A stretch of DNA of 64,000 bases. Origin: Lineus longissimus (taxonomy: Eukaryota > Nemertea > Pilidiophora > Heteronemertea > Lineidae). The notes under the pieces were generated by a model. That model worked only from the letters and a program-made list of their open reading frames with translations, searched no databases and was not told the origin of the DNA. Numbering within the stretch: the stretch's first letter is position 1; every line of letters begins with the position of its first letter. Shown one piece after another: positions 11,247 through 20,999 of the stretch. The translations under genes were made by a program, and so were the position numbers. Location of the stretch: NCBI RefSeq assembly GCF_910592395.1, contig NC_088308.1, forward strand, positions 12,789,001 through 12,853,000, written 5' to 3'.

Positions 11247-13700
11247 ATGGCGACGAGTTTACTGGGGTGTATTGGTGAACTCCAAGAAGGGGAGGACTTC
11301 GAGGAATACACAGAAAGGCTAGAACAATTCTGCATAGCCAACAAAATCAAGGACGAAACGAAGAAACGTGCGTTTTTCCTGAGCGTCGTGGGACCAAAAA
11401 CATACGGACTAGTGAAAACGTTGTTAGCTCCCGAAAAACCGTCAACGAAAACGTACAAAGAGCTGGTAAAATTGATCAAGGAACATTTAAATCCCAAACC
11501 TATAGTGATAGCGGAAAGGTACAAATTCTACAATCGGAAGCAGAATCCGGGAGAATCCGTCACACAGTTTGCAACGGAACAAAGGAAGTTAGCAGAAAAG
11601 TGTGATTTTGGAGACTTTCTAAAGCAAGTGTTGAGGGATATGTTTGTGATCGGACTTTCAAATCGTGCAGCGCAGAAAAAGTTACTCAGTGAAACGGACC
11701 TTGATTTGCAGAAAGCCTTTCAAATCACACTCAGTCATGAAATGGCTGAGAAAAACGTGAACCAAATACACCCTAAGGACCCACATGACATCGGGAAAGT
11801 AGAAACGGATAGGCCGAGACCTGTGTATGCAACGTGCCCGAGATGCGGCAAGAACAATCATAGACCTGAGGACTGTTTCTATCGGGAAGCAGAATGTAGC
11901 CTTTGTCACGAACGAGGACATATCCGTAGAATGTGCAAATTGAAGCGGGAGAAACGATTTCAAAATCGGGATAACGATACGAGACAAGCCCAATCAGGTC
12001 GGCGAAAGAACAAATGTTCATCTAAAGTCAAATATACGGAAGAGAAATATCGGGACGAATCAGAACCGAGTGATTCGGAGGCGGAGAATTACGTTGGAAA
12101 AGCCGAACGTTTGAACTATGTGAAAAGCTCCAGGAACGAAAAATATCCGGAAATCTTGGTGGATGTTTCAATGAACAGTAAACAGATAAGGATGGAGTTG
12201 GACACAGGTGCCGCAGTATCCCTCATCTCAAAAAGACCATACCGATCATATCTGAAAAAACGTGTGCCGTTAGAACCGTGTGATATCAAACTTCGAACCA
12301 TTACCTGGGACAGTATACCTGTTGTCGGAACGTGCAGGGTTAACGTATGTTACGGTGGACAGTCCGCAGAATGTTTACCATTATACGTGGTGAAAAGTGA
12401 CGGACCTGCCTTGTTTGGTGGTGATTGGCTTAGTAAGCTCAGAATCTATTGGAACTGCGTAAATATCCACTCGATCAGTACAAGCCTACGGGGGTCTGCC
12501 AGAGGCAACCCAGAACTTGAAGCCTTATTGCACAAATACCAAGATTTGTTCAATTCCAAGTTGGGAAAGGCGAAGAATTTCAAAGCACATTTCCGAGTGA
12601 AAGAGGGAGCAGAACCCCTCTTTTACAAATCCGGACCGGTTCTTTACGCAATTCGAGAGGAAGTGAACGAATCAATTTTAGCCATGGAACGTGATGGCGT
12701 ACTGGAAAAAGTCGAATACTCGGACTGGGCTGCTCCAATTGTTCCGGTCAGAAAAGCGAATGGGACTATACGCATTTGTGGTGATTTTAAGGTTACCATC
12801 AATAAGTATCTCGAAAACCCGGAACACCCTATGCCGAATGCTGATGAAATATACCAGAGCCTAAATGGAGGGAAAAAGTTCTCGAAAATAGGCTTGTCCA
12901 GTGCGTACCAACATATCGAACTCGACGAAGAATCCCGGAAATACGTCACTATAAACACGCCCCTGGGACTATTTCGTTACACAAGGCTTCCGTACGGAGT
13001 ATCCTGTGCACCGCAACTGTTCCAATCATATATGGACAGAGTCTTGCAAGGGTTATCATGTGGCTGTAACCTTGATGACATTATTACATCGGGAGTCGAC
13101 GACTCTGAACACTTGAGTAACTTAGATCAGATACTTAAGAGACTCTTAGATAATGGACTAGTTTGTAACTTGCCAAAATGTGTGTTCATGTTGCCCTCTC
13201 TGAAATATCTAAGTTTCGTAGTAGATGAAGAATGACTACACTTAGACGATGACGCAATCGCTGCGGTACGAGATGCACCAAGGCCACAATCGGAAACGGA
13301 CGTTCAGTCGTTCTTAGGGCTCGTAAATCACTATCGGAGATACGTACCAAATATGTCCTCAATAGCAACTCCGATATCAGACCTGTTATGCAAGGATAAA
13401 AAATGGGAATGGTCACCGGCCTGTGAAGATGCGTTCTGTGAAATCAAACGTATACTGACTTTGAAAGCAGGGGTTTTTAGTACATTATGACCCTAAGAAA
13501 CCGCTGGTATTAGCCGTAGATGCTTCACCTAAAGGACTAGGAGCTGTTATCTCACATGTCACTAAAGAAGGGGAAAAACCGATTGCATACGCCTCAAGAA
13601 CATTATCGAAAGCGGAGAGCAACTACTCCCAAATCGAATGCGAGGGACTTGCGATAATTTCAGCCTCCGGAAATTTCATCAGTATGTATACGGCCGCCTC
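11247..13700 (+). pseudogene. Gag-protease-RT-(partial RNase H) polyprotein, interrupted
   Basis: The frame opens with ATG immediately after the LTR and runs 662 codons in one gag-pol fusion. Gag occupies about residues 1-180. Two CCHC knuckles follow (CPRCGKNNH, CSLCHERGH; about 197-230), then protease with DTGAAVSLIS (about 317-326). RT covers roughly 450-660, with LPYGVSCAPQLFQSYM. The polymerase box reads NLDD rather than the usual YLDD (13069-13080), which should impair it. TGA at 13233-13235 stops the frame, but the same frame continues into the RT thumb and connection region. A T-run insertion near 13474 and a one-base loss near 13659 shift the RNase H part, which starts VLAVDASPKGLG and breaks off at the deletion. 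Confidence 0.88.
11248..11257 (+). promoter_or_regulatory. Primer-binding site, probably for tRNA-Ser(GCU)
   Basis: TGGCGACGAG begins two bases after the LTR end and starts with the obligatory TGG complementary to the tRNA CCA tail. From memory, metazoan tRNA-Ser(GCU) ends CTCGTCG before CCA, which would pair over all ten bases. The gag ATG at 11247 overlaps this site by sharing its first TG. Confidence 0.65.
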
Positions 13701-13705
13701 AGGCG

Positions 13706-14989
13706 GATGGGTTAGACCCGGACTTACAGCAATATCGAAGGCGCAGGGATGAAGTAACCACCGAAGAAGGCTGTCTTTTGTGGGGAACTCGAATAATTGT
13801 GCCTCAGAAATTCCGAGAAATTCAAAGTGAACAGCACAGTAATCATCCCGGTATTGTGCGCATGAAAGGATTAGCTAGGCTACATACATGGTGGCCTGGA
13901 ATTGATTGCGAAATAGAAACCATTGTTCAGAAGTGTAGTGAATGTCAGGAACTACAAGCAAAACCACCACGTCCCGAGGGGAACCCATGGAAATGGCCTT
14001 CCGGTCCTTGGCATCGCGTACATGTTGATTTCGCGGGTCCATTTCAAGGAGAGAACTATTTCTTCATACTAGTCGATGCATTCTCAAAATGGCCGGAGGT
14101 CCACAAATTGCGGTCAATTACGGCGGAATCGACGATAAACACGCTGCGGAAAATCTTCTGTCAGAATGGTGTGCCAGTCGAACTGGTGTCGGATAATGGT
14201 CCTCAATTTGTTTCGAGGGAATTTTGTGAATTCATGAGAGCTAATGGTATTAGACATATTTTAACACTGCCATATCACCCCAGTTCTAATGGCGAAGCGG
14301 AACGCTTTGTTAGGACTTTTAAGAAAGCGATGAAAGCGCGAAGGAACCGTCCATGGGGTTGGACCCGTAAAATATGTGATTTCCTCTTGTGTTACCGCAC
14401 TACTCCAAACTCAACGACCAATCGACCACCGTGTGAATTAATACACAACCGCCGGTTGAGAACGAGACTGGATTTAATCAGGCCAAATGCGGCCGAACGC
14501 ATTCAGAGGCAAGCTTCGTCCTTCAAACCAACGAGACAATTATGTGCAGGTGATTTGGTGTTAGTGCGCGATTATCGTCAGAGAAAAGAGACTTGGATCA
14601 CGGGAGTTCTCATGAGGAAACTCGGACCTTGTACATATCATGTTAGGGTCGGAGACCTTACGTGGAAAAGGCATATTGATCAGTTGAAGTGGTCCGATGG
14701 CATGTCTATTACGGAATTGGACAAAAGTTCCGAACTAGATTTACCACCTGTGGTGAACAATGAACCATTCTCAGACCACGCGTTGATCCCAGGTGAAACA
14801 ACCACACCGAACACAGGGGACACAACAAATGACACTTCCGAAATGCTTGTTGAAAGCAACCCAGATCAGGTGCATGACAATACAATAGGTATATCACCTG
14901 GGCACCACAGCCCTATTCAGGAACCACTGCGCCGATCACAAAGGACTCGGAAACCGCCCGAGTTCTATGGGGACATTATATCTCACTAA
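13706..14989 (+). pseudogene. Integrase of the Gypsy element (long open frame, disconnected from RT)
   Basis: An open frame of at least 403 codons includes the H2C2 zinc-binding region (H-x3-H around HSNHPG, then CSECQ). The DDE core has D in VDFAGPF, D in SDNGPQF and E in NGEAERF, with about 35 residues between the last two. A C-terminal GPY/F-like segment follows (MRKLGPCTYHV) and then a Thr/Pro/Ser-rich tail ending EFYGDII. The catalytic triad and zinc ligands all look intact. It has lost its in-frame link to RT because of the deletion just upstream. Coding-like sequence upstream of the first ATG (from about 13706) belongs to the same domain. Confidence 0.88.
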
Positions 14990-15260
14990 GGGAGAGAACT
15001 AAGGAATAGACAATTTCAAGTGATAAGTTTAGGTGATGGTGCACTGTGTGAACTGACAGTTTAGGTATGTTAGTGGAGTTTAATTGTAGATAAGTTTTGG
15101 TGAGGGTGCATTATCTGAGTTATAGTTGAAATGTGGCTTTATATTTACATGTATTTGGTGTTTTAGTTGTGGTGCTGGTACTTGAAGATTTATGGGTGAA
15201 TTTTACTTTAAGGTGGTAGGGAACTGTTTTATTTTCAAAGTCTAGAGGACATTATAAATA

Positions 15261-15272
15261 AGGAGGGAAGAG
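15261..15272 (+). promoter_or_regulatory. Polypurine tract of the Gypsy element
   Basis: AGGAGGGAAGAG, twelve consecutive purines, abuts the 3' LTR. This is the standard site for plus-strand DNA priming in LTR elements. Confidence 0.8.
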
Positions 15273-15453
15273 TGTTATGTATTCAGGGTTCTATTGCTAT
15301 ATTATCCCCTTAGCCTTTACCTGTAATAGACACCCATGTTATGTGATTATTTGTGCTGTGTTACACGTTCTAGTTTAGTTCGGAATAAAGTGCCATATAG
15401 ACAACTACGTCTTTTCTCTCTCCCAGCCCCATGTACATGCCCAATACATTACA
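15273..15453 (+). repeat. 3' LTR of the Gypsy element
   Basis: A 181 bp sequence identical by eye to 11066-11246, followed by the second copy of the target duplication GAAAC. Confidence 0.92.
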
Positions 15454-15670
15454 GAAACAACGATTTTAGGACCAAAACTAGTGTCCTTAATATAGAGGTT
15501 GTCCTTAACTCTTTCACTGCCAGATATTTTTTCGATAAATACCCCTAGTTTGCCAGGAATTGCTGTATTTTGACCATTTTTGTGAAATAAAAATGAAATA
15601 GAAATAAAGAAGATATACCAATGAAACATGTCTTATTTTCTTTGTCTATGCTTCCTCTTCATGAAACAAT

Positions 15671-17926
15671 TCAATAATACTTTCTTTCTGAGTGGTATAC
15701 ATTGAAACATTCATCTGGACAAAGGGTAACTTTGCACTTTACACAAAAGTAGCGAGAATCGCGCCTTTTTCCCTTTTTTTGACATACTCTACATTTCTTC
15801 TGCTTATGCTTCTTTCCCTCCCCAGCAGGGAACATAGCCTTCTTGTGGACTTTAAACCCACCAATGAGCCTACCTTGGGGGTCATGAATGGGTGCTCTAC
15901 GGGGTGGTTGGGGTGCTGGAGGGGGGTTCTCATCATCTGAGCTGGACGGCATTTCCTCATCAGTTTTGCATAATTCTTTGATTATTGATAGCTGAAAGTC
16001 CAGTAATGACAACTTGTCATTTGGGTTATTGTCATTGTAAATGACATGGGCATTGTGTAAGGACAGTTCTAACAAATATAATACAAGTTTCTTGGTCCAC
16101 TTGATTGTTTTTCTCACAGAGGGGTAGTACGAAAGCATCTGGTCAATGCGGTCAACCCCATTCATATTCTCATTATAATCTATGACACACACAGGTTTGT
16201 TCACATTGGTACGAGCGCCACCCCTTCCCCTGATCTGAATTTCTCTCATTGCATTGTCATGCTTTGTACTTATAACTCTCACAGTTCGATTGTCCTGCCA
16301 AGCCATTATAAGGCAACGTCCATTGTCTCTGGCAATAGTATCTCCTTTCTGAAGAGCGTGTCCACGAGTCCCAGCTTCACGAATCTCCAGTGGCTCTCCA
16401 CGGTTTTTCCTCAGTGTACCAACAACATAGGTGTTCCTATCAAGTAATGTTTCACTCAGAGCAACTGAATTATAAAAGTTATCCATATAGAGTGAGAAGA
16501 AGTGTCCCAGTAGTCTGCCACAAAGAGCCATTACTATCTCCCGAAGTGTGTTTCGAGTTCCATCATAGATCTGCAAGTTCCAGCAGTACGCTGTATGAGA
16601 GTCTGCAAGGATGTAACTCTTTATACCGTACTTGATTGGTTTCATAGGGTTATAAACCCTGAATGCTAGCCTCCCTTTCCAACGGAGCATACCTTCGTCT
16701 ATGGATATGTGCTCATTCGGAGTGTAATAAGCACGAAACTTAGGAAGTAATGCGTCCAGGACAGGCCTTATTTTATAAAGCTTGTCTGCGTTGTCAGCAG
16801 GCATCGCTGCATTATCGTTGAAATGCAGGAACTTCATCAACAGCTGAAACCTGTTTCTAGACATAGTGTTATTGAAGAATGGGGTGGCGAGCACTTCATC
16901 AGTAGACCAGAACATAGATAACTCAGGCTTTTTCGTGATACCAGTCAGCATGAGCAACCCGAGTAGTTTTTTCAACTCATCCATAGTCATAGCATCCCAC
17001 TTTCGAACTCGTGAATGAGGGGAGGGAATAGCATTCAGACCAGTGAAGTATTGATCTGCATACCTGTTTGTTTCATTTACGATACCTTCCAAGACATCGT
17101 CATCAAAAAACAGGCGGAAATGATCGAGTGGGTTATTCCCTAGGTTGCGTGCAGGCCCTCTAGGCCCAGGGTTCCCGTCACAGGGCTGCACCACTGGCTG
17201 ACGTCCAGCAGGCCCAAATGGATTAGGGGGAAGAACTTGTGGTCTCCCTCTGCCTCTCCTGGCTCTTGCAGGTCCTCCACGATTCTGTTGGCCCCGGGCA
17301 TGATTTGGTTGACCTCTACCTCGATTTTGTTGACCTTGGGCCCCTCTCCCCCTTCCTTGGTTCCCTCGTCGACCTCTACCTCGTCTACGTCCCCTGCCCT
17401 GTCCCCTAGGAGTAGCAACTGGTGCTAGAGGCCCACCATCACTATCTGAATCACCTGAGGCATTCCCTGCATCACTCCCGGAAGTGTCCATGCGGGCTGG
17501 ACTATGGCCATGGCGTGCCCTTATTCTAGCACCACGGCGTACAGCCCCACGACCCCTAGCTGCATTAGTAGTAGTACTAGGCCCTGGTAAAGGTTCATTA
17601 TCAACAGTGCTACCATCGTCACTATGTATATCTATATCTAAATCAGGCCTATTACTGCCGAGAGCATCGCCACTTTCACTGTCACTTTGATACACAGGCA
17701 CATAGTCATTGTCTCTACCATTATCGTTATCAGAGTCAACATCTGGGCCACCAAAATCGCCATCAACAGACTCAACAGCTCTCTCACCTGTATCAAGGCC
17801 TTCCTCAACATCACAATCATATTCAGTGTCTGAATCATCGCCAAAAGGATCGCTTTCCGAACCAGAATCAGCGCAAATCTCAGCGACTTCTTCCACAGTG
17901 AAAGTTTTCCCTCTCCTGCCCGCCAT
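15671..17926 (-). CDS. piggyBac transposase (DDE_Tnp_1_7 family)
   Basis: The open frame extends to 17998 (775 codons). The start at 17926 is preferred because CAAAAATGG fits a good Kozak context and gives a protein of about 751 residues; the upstream part is basic and less transposase-like. In the full frame the order is an acidic Asp/Glu/Ser region (about 40-140), an Arg/Gly-rich RGRGRR tract (about 195-260), the catalytic domain (about 290-650), and a C-terminal cysteine-rich domain (CRVCQKKGK...CVKCKVTLC) typical of piggyBac DNA/end binding. Candidate catalytic aspartates are in SIDEGM, YMDNFYNS and VDRIDQM. There is no internal stop. Function: cut-and-paste transposition into TTAA in the nucleus. 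Confidence 0.92.
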   Translation of the reverse strand: MAGRRGKTFTVEEVAEICADSGSESDPFGDDSDTEYDCDVEEGLDTGERAVESVDGDFGGPDVDSDNDNGRDNDYVPVYQSDSESGDALGSNRPDLDIDIHSDDGSTVDNEPLPGPSTTTNAARGRGAVRRGARIRARHGHSPARMDTSGSDAGNASGDSDSDGGPLAPVATPRGQGRGRRRGRGRRGNQGRGRGAQGQQNRGRGQPNHARGQQNRGGPARARRGRGRPQVLPPNPFGPAGRQPVVQPCDGNPGPRGPARNLGNNPLDHFRLFFDDDVLEGIVNETNRYADQYFTGLNAIPSPHSRVRKWDAMTMDELKKLLGLLMLTGITKKPELSMFWSTDEVLATPFFNNTMSRNRFQLLMKFLHFNDNAAMPADNADKLYKIRPVLDALLPKFRAYYTPNEHISIDEGMLRWKGRLAFRVYNPMKPIKYGIKSYILADSHTAYCWNLQIYDGTRNTLREIVMALCGRLLGHFFSLYMDNFYNSVALSETLLDRNTYVVGTLRKNRGEPLEIREAGTRGHALQKGDTIARDNGRCLIMAWQDNRTVRVISTKHDNAMREIQIRGRGGARTNVNKPVCVIDYNENMNGVDRIDQMLSYYPSVRKTIKWTKKLVLYLLELSLHNAHVIYNDNNPNDKLSLLDFQLSIIKELCKTDEEMPSSSDDENPPPAPQPPRRAPIHDPQGRLIGGFKVHKKAMFPAGEGKKHKQKKCRVCQKKGKRRDSRYFCVKCKVTLCPDECFNVYHSERKYY

Positions 17927-18058
17927 TTTTGGCCAATGACGTCGCCTCGTAATGCTTACGCACACTTTCGATCGTCTGCTTGATGCCACATGAGTCATAC
18001 ATTGATTCTATGAGCTCAAATCGCCACGCCATCTGCTATAAGACCTTGAACTAAAAAA

Positions 18059-18130
18059 ACGTTGATCGACGTCCTTTGGCAGTCAAGTGATTTATAGCAA
18101 AAACGTCGAACGACGTCCTTTGGCAGTCAA
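18059..18130. repeat. Subterminal direct repeats of the piggyBac right end
   Basis: A 28 bp motif (ACGTYGAWCGACGTCCTTTG then GCAGTCAA) occurs at 18059-18086 and again at 18103-18130, 44 bp apart. Its last part overlaps the inverted terminal repeat. The left end has only short related words (ACTGCCAG, TTGCCAGG). Repeated subterminal motifs of this kind are candidate transposase-binding sites. Confidence 0.7.
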
Positions 18131-18433
18131 AGAGTTAATAGAGAGGTGTCCGCTAACAGAGGTTCCACTGTATCTTCATAAACTGACCAAAAGCTAACTC
18201 AAAACCTGCCTGCCCTGTGTAAAGACCCATATAACTCGAAGAGCAAAGGAGCAATAAACGCCCTACATATAGGTGACAAAGTGGCAATGTTTTTCAAAGA
18301 AATAGCACATTAATACCATGGTAGGTAGACAAAAATAACTTGACTTGAAACAGATGAGGAACTATATCCCCTGACAAAGAAAGAAATTCATCCTGAAACT
18401 AATAGACAGAACCTACTTGATAAGTACACTTAC

Positions 18434-18644
18434 CCGAGAACCTTAGAAACCCGACCACATCTTCTGCAGTGATCTTGTGAAATTCTGTCCTGAGCTCATC
18501 TTTAGACAATCCTCAGTGGGGCGTGCAGTCTTAACCCCAGCCAACTCGGGTGGATCATCCGGGTTGATATCGGCAAGAATGCCCACAGTAGAAAGGAGAT
18601 CTCTTCCCACCAGAGAGTGCCTTTTTCTTAATGTCATATCAAAT
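18434..18644 (-). pseudogene. Possible exon remnant of an unknown gene
   Basis: After a pyrimidine tract and TTTTTCAG, the minus strand reads a coding-like stretch (FDMTLRKRHSLVGRDLLSTV, then ADINPDDPPELAGVKTARPT). Near the end a second frame reads DELRTEFHKITAEDVVGFLR up to a GTAAGT donor at 18433. The two halves are in different frames, so either one base was lost near 18510 or only one half is real. I know no family for it. It begins 264 bp to the right of the nested transposon block. Confidence 0.3.
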
Positions 18645-18904
18645 CTGAAAAATAAAAAACAAATAAAGAAACTCACTGAAACAAAAACGACAAACAGACT
18701 AACGAACCACCTAAATTCAACTTCAAATTATCTGATTAACTTCAAATATGCCCATTTAGAGAGTCCACAAGTATGCCAAGTGAACAAATAAGATGCTGCA
18801 AACTCAGCCGTGAGCCGTCACAAGTCCCCAAGGATCGTCATGTGCAGTTGCAACAGCCTGCAACAGCCCCTGACTGTTATACAGCGATGATGACCCGTTA
18901 CACG

Positions 18905-20990
18905 TACAAGCCTTGCCTTCCCCACAAGAAAAACCTTGTGGTGACGTGCCTGTCATACGTGAGGAACACTTGAAGAAATATCTGCACTTGAATAATGATA
19001 AGATATCTGAAGCAACCGGTTCAGTCATTGATGTTTTATTAGGGGCGGATAACAGTGACTTGTTAACCTCTGATGAGAAAATCACCAGTTCGTGCGATAG
19101 AGATCCAGTGGCAGCACGATGTCCCCTGGGAAGGTACATACAGGGTGGTTCAGGGCCAGAATATCGAAACGCTAATGCTGCTGTCAACTTTACATTACTC
19201 ACCACCACAAGTGAACTTGAAGAATTTCTTGGTTTTGACAAAATCTGACTTCAACCATAGTACTGTAAATGCACAACTGAACGTTAAAATCAACAAGACA
19301 ACAAGAACATGAAACGAAGTTTAACCCAGCAAGAGGACGGAACATACCGAGTTAGCCTGCCAGGAAAAAAATTGCCAACTGGTGTACCCACCAAACATGA
19401 TTATGCCTTGAAACATTTTCTAAACCTTGAGAAGCAGTTCGGAAAGAAACTATGCGAATGGAAAGAAACTATGCGAATGGGAAGTCTATGCAAGACAAAT
19501 GGAGGACCAGTTGAAACGTGGGGTAGCCCGTCAAGTACCTGCTTCTGAACTTGAAAATGTTATTAGGGAGGCCATGGTATGTGGTTTCTCCCACACTTCG
19601 CAGTGGTAAAGGACTCAGTAACTACTCGTGTCTGTGTGGTAAACGATAGTAAAGCACGCTAAGATGGTCATTCGCTAAATGACTATCTCGCAAAGGGGGG
19701 ATATGATCAACCCTAGCATATTTGACATTGGACTACGTTTTCGTGAATTCGAGGTAGGCATATTTGCAGACATCTCTAACACGTTCCAAGTAGTGAAGCT
19801 CACCAAAGAGGATGCACGCTATCACAGACACATTTATCACAGAAATCCAGATGATCCTATTGGAGTTTTTGAACTCGCAACCGTCACATTTGGGGATAAA
19901 CCATCTCCTGCAGCTTCCTCGTCATTCAGGAGCACGCATCCGACAATTCTGAAATTCAACTTGTATTAGTGATCAATTCTATATGGATGATCTGAATGAC
20001 TCTCAAAGGTTTGAGGACAGTGTCACGCAATTGAAAACTGAACTCAGTGAATCACGCAATTGAAAACTGAACTCAGTGAAACCCGCGGTAAGGGTAACCT
20101 TGAAATCCGCAAATGGCTATCAAACGAGCCAGAAGTATGTGACCCTGATTTCGTCTCACAACAGTTCTTGGAATATTGAGAAGGACATTTTAAGCCTAAA
20201 GAAGGTTGAGAACAAAGATCTAGTTCCAACCAAACACCACATTCTCGGAAAAACCGTATCGTATGACGATGTCTTCAGAATCGTGTCTGGTATCATTGTA
20301 AGGTCAAAGAGTAATTACAGAAGTTATCACGATTTGATCTCGATTGGGACACACCAGTAAGCCCAGAAAGCGACTTGTTTGCCAAACTGAAAGAAATCGA
20401 ACAGGATCTAACTGATATCAGTGAGATTCCAAGATGTCTCATTCCGAAGAAATACCAAAATCGACTGCTACCAAATGTTTCCCTCCACGTTACTAGCGAC
20501 GCATCAGAAGATGCGATGGGAATCGGTATTTGGCTGAGATGGGAAGATGGGGAGGGCTCAAATGCTGAACTCTAGTTTGTGTGTACCTGCGCTCGCCTAA
20601 TATCATTGAGACAATGTAGCATCCCGTGAAAGGAACTTCAAGCACTACTGTTATTGTGCCGTTTAATGGTCACAGTTCACGATGCAGGCTGTTCGGACAT
20701 TTGCTCCATGATGCTATGGACAGATAGCATGACTGTTTTCTCATGGCTACGCACTCAGTCGAAAGCATTTCGCTCATATGTTGCCTGTCGAATTGGTGAA
20801 ATCACCGATAATTTCAACCTGTACACCGGTGTCGCTCACGTGCCAACAGATCAGAATGTGATTGATTTGGTCTCATGAGGAGTAAATGTTGAAGACATGA
20901 AACTGGTCATTGATGGGCCGACATACCTTCACTTACCTCCGAGTTCGTGGCCAGAAACGCCAGGAAGCCTTCAAACCGATCATGATGACA
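18905..20990 (+). pseudogene. Heavily degraded BEL/Pao retrotransposon pol
   Basis: Fragments in several frames follow BEL/Pao order. An aspartic-protease-like block comes first (IDVLLGADNSDLL...ARCPLGRYIQGG, 19020-19140). Next is RT, with VPASELENVI, CVVNDSSKARDGHSLNDYLA, EVGIFADISNTFQVVKLTKE and VTFGDKPSP, the polymerase box decayed to YMDDLND (about 19980). An RNase H-like block follows (HVTSDASEDAMGIGIW, LWTDSMTVFSWL, VAHVPTDQNVIDLVS, 20490-20875). Stops and shifts are numerous, and no gag, integrase or LTRs were recognised. Three short tandem duplications disfigure it (about 19437, 20024 and 21021). Confidence 0.82.
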
Positions 20991-20999
20991 TTGAACTGA

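Larger units (their letters stand above)
11066..15453 (+). mobile_element. Gypsy-type LTR retrotransposon (Mag-like), internally deleted
   Basis: Two 181 bp LTRs (11066-11246 and 15273-15453) begin TG, end CA and appear identical base for base. They flank gag, protease, RT, partial RNase H and integrase in Gypsy order. A 5 bp duplication GAAAC (11061-11065 and 15454-15458) marks the insertion. A primer-binding site and a polypurine tract are in place. A deletion near 13693-13706 removes most of RNase H and its junction to integrase, so the copy cannot be autonomous even though its LTRs suggest a recent insertion. The target was a small MITE. Confidence 0.92.
15505..18138 (-). mobile_element. 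piggyBac-family DNA transposon with TTAA ends and intact transposase
   Basis: TTAA at 15505-15508 and at 18135-18138 bounds the element. The termini CTCTTTCACTGCCA (left) and, in reverse complement, CTCTTTGACTGCCA (right) form short inverted repeats with one mismatch. The single long ORF occupies most of the interior on the minus strand. Intact termini, a TTAA target duplication and an undamaged ORF together suggest a recent and possibly still active copy. It sits within 60 bp of the Gypsy 3' LTR, inside the same MITE. Confidence 0.9.
10970..18170. mobile_element. ~180 bp MITE with CAGTRGAACCTC-type termini, split by two later insertions
   Basis: The left end CAGTAGAACCTCTCTATTAA (10970) is the inverted complement, with few changes, of the right end ending GAGGTTCCACTG (18170). 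Removing the LTR element (with one copy of GAAAC) and the piggyBac element (with one TTAA) joins 10970-11065, 15459-15508 and 18139-18170 into about 178 bp of self-consistent sequence rich in GTCCTTAATA-like words. Such termini resemble those of pogo/Tigger-like (Tc1/mariner group) elements. It carries no ORF. A flanking TA duplication is not obvious on the left side. Confidence 0.7.

Noticed and set aside
17140-17844. Several low-complexity frames overlapping the acidic and Arg/Gly-rich part of the piggyBac ORF
   Set aside because: They arise from repetitive codons of the transposase read in other frames or on the other strand.
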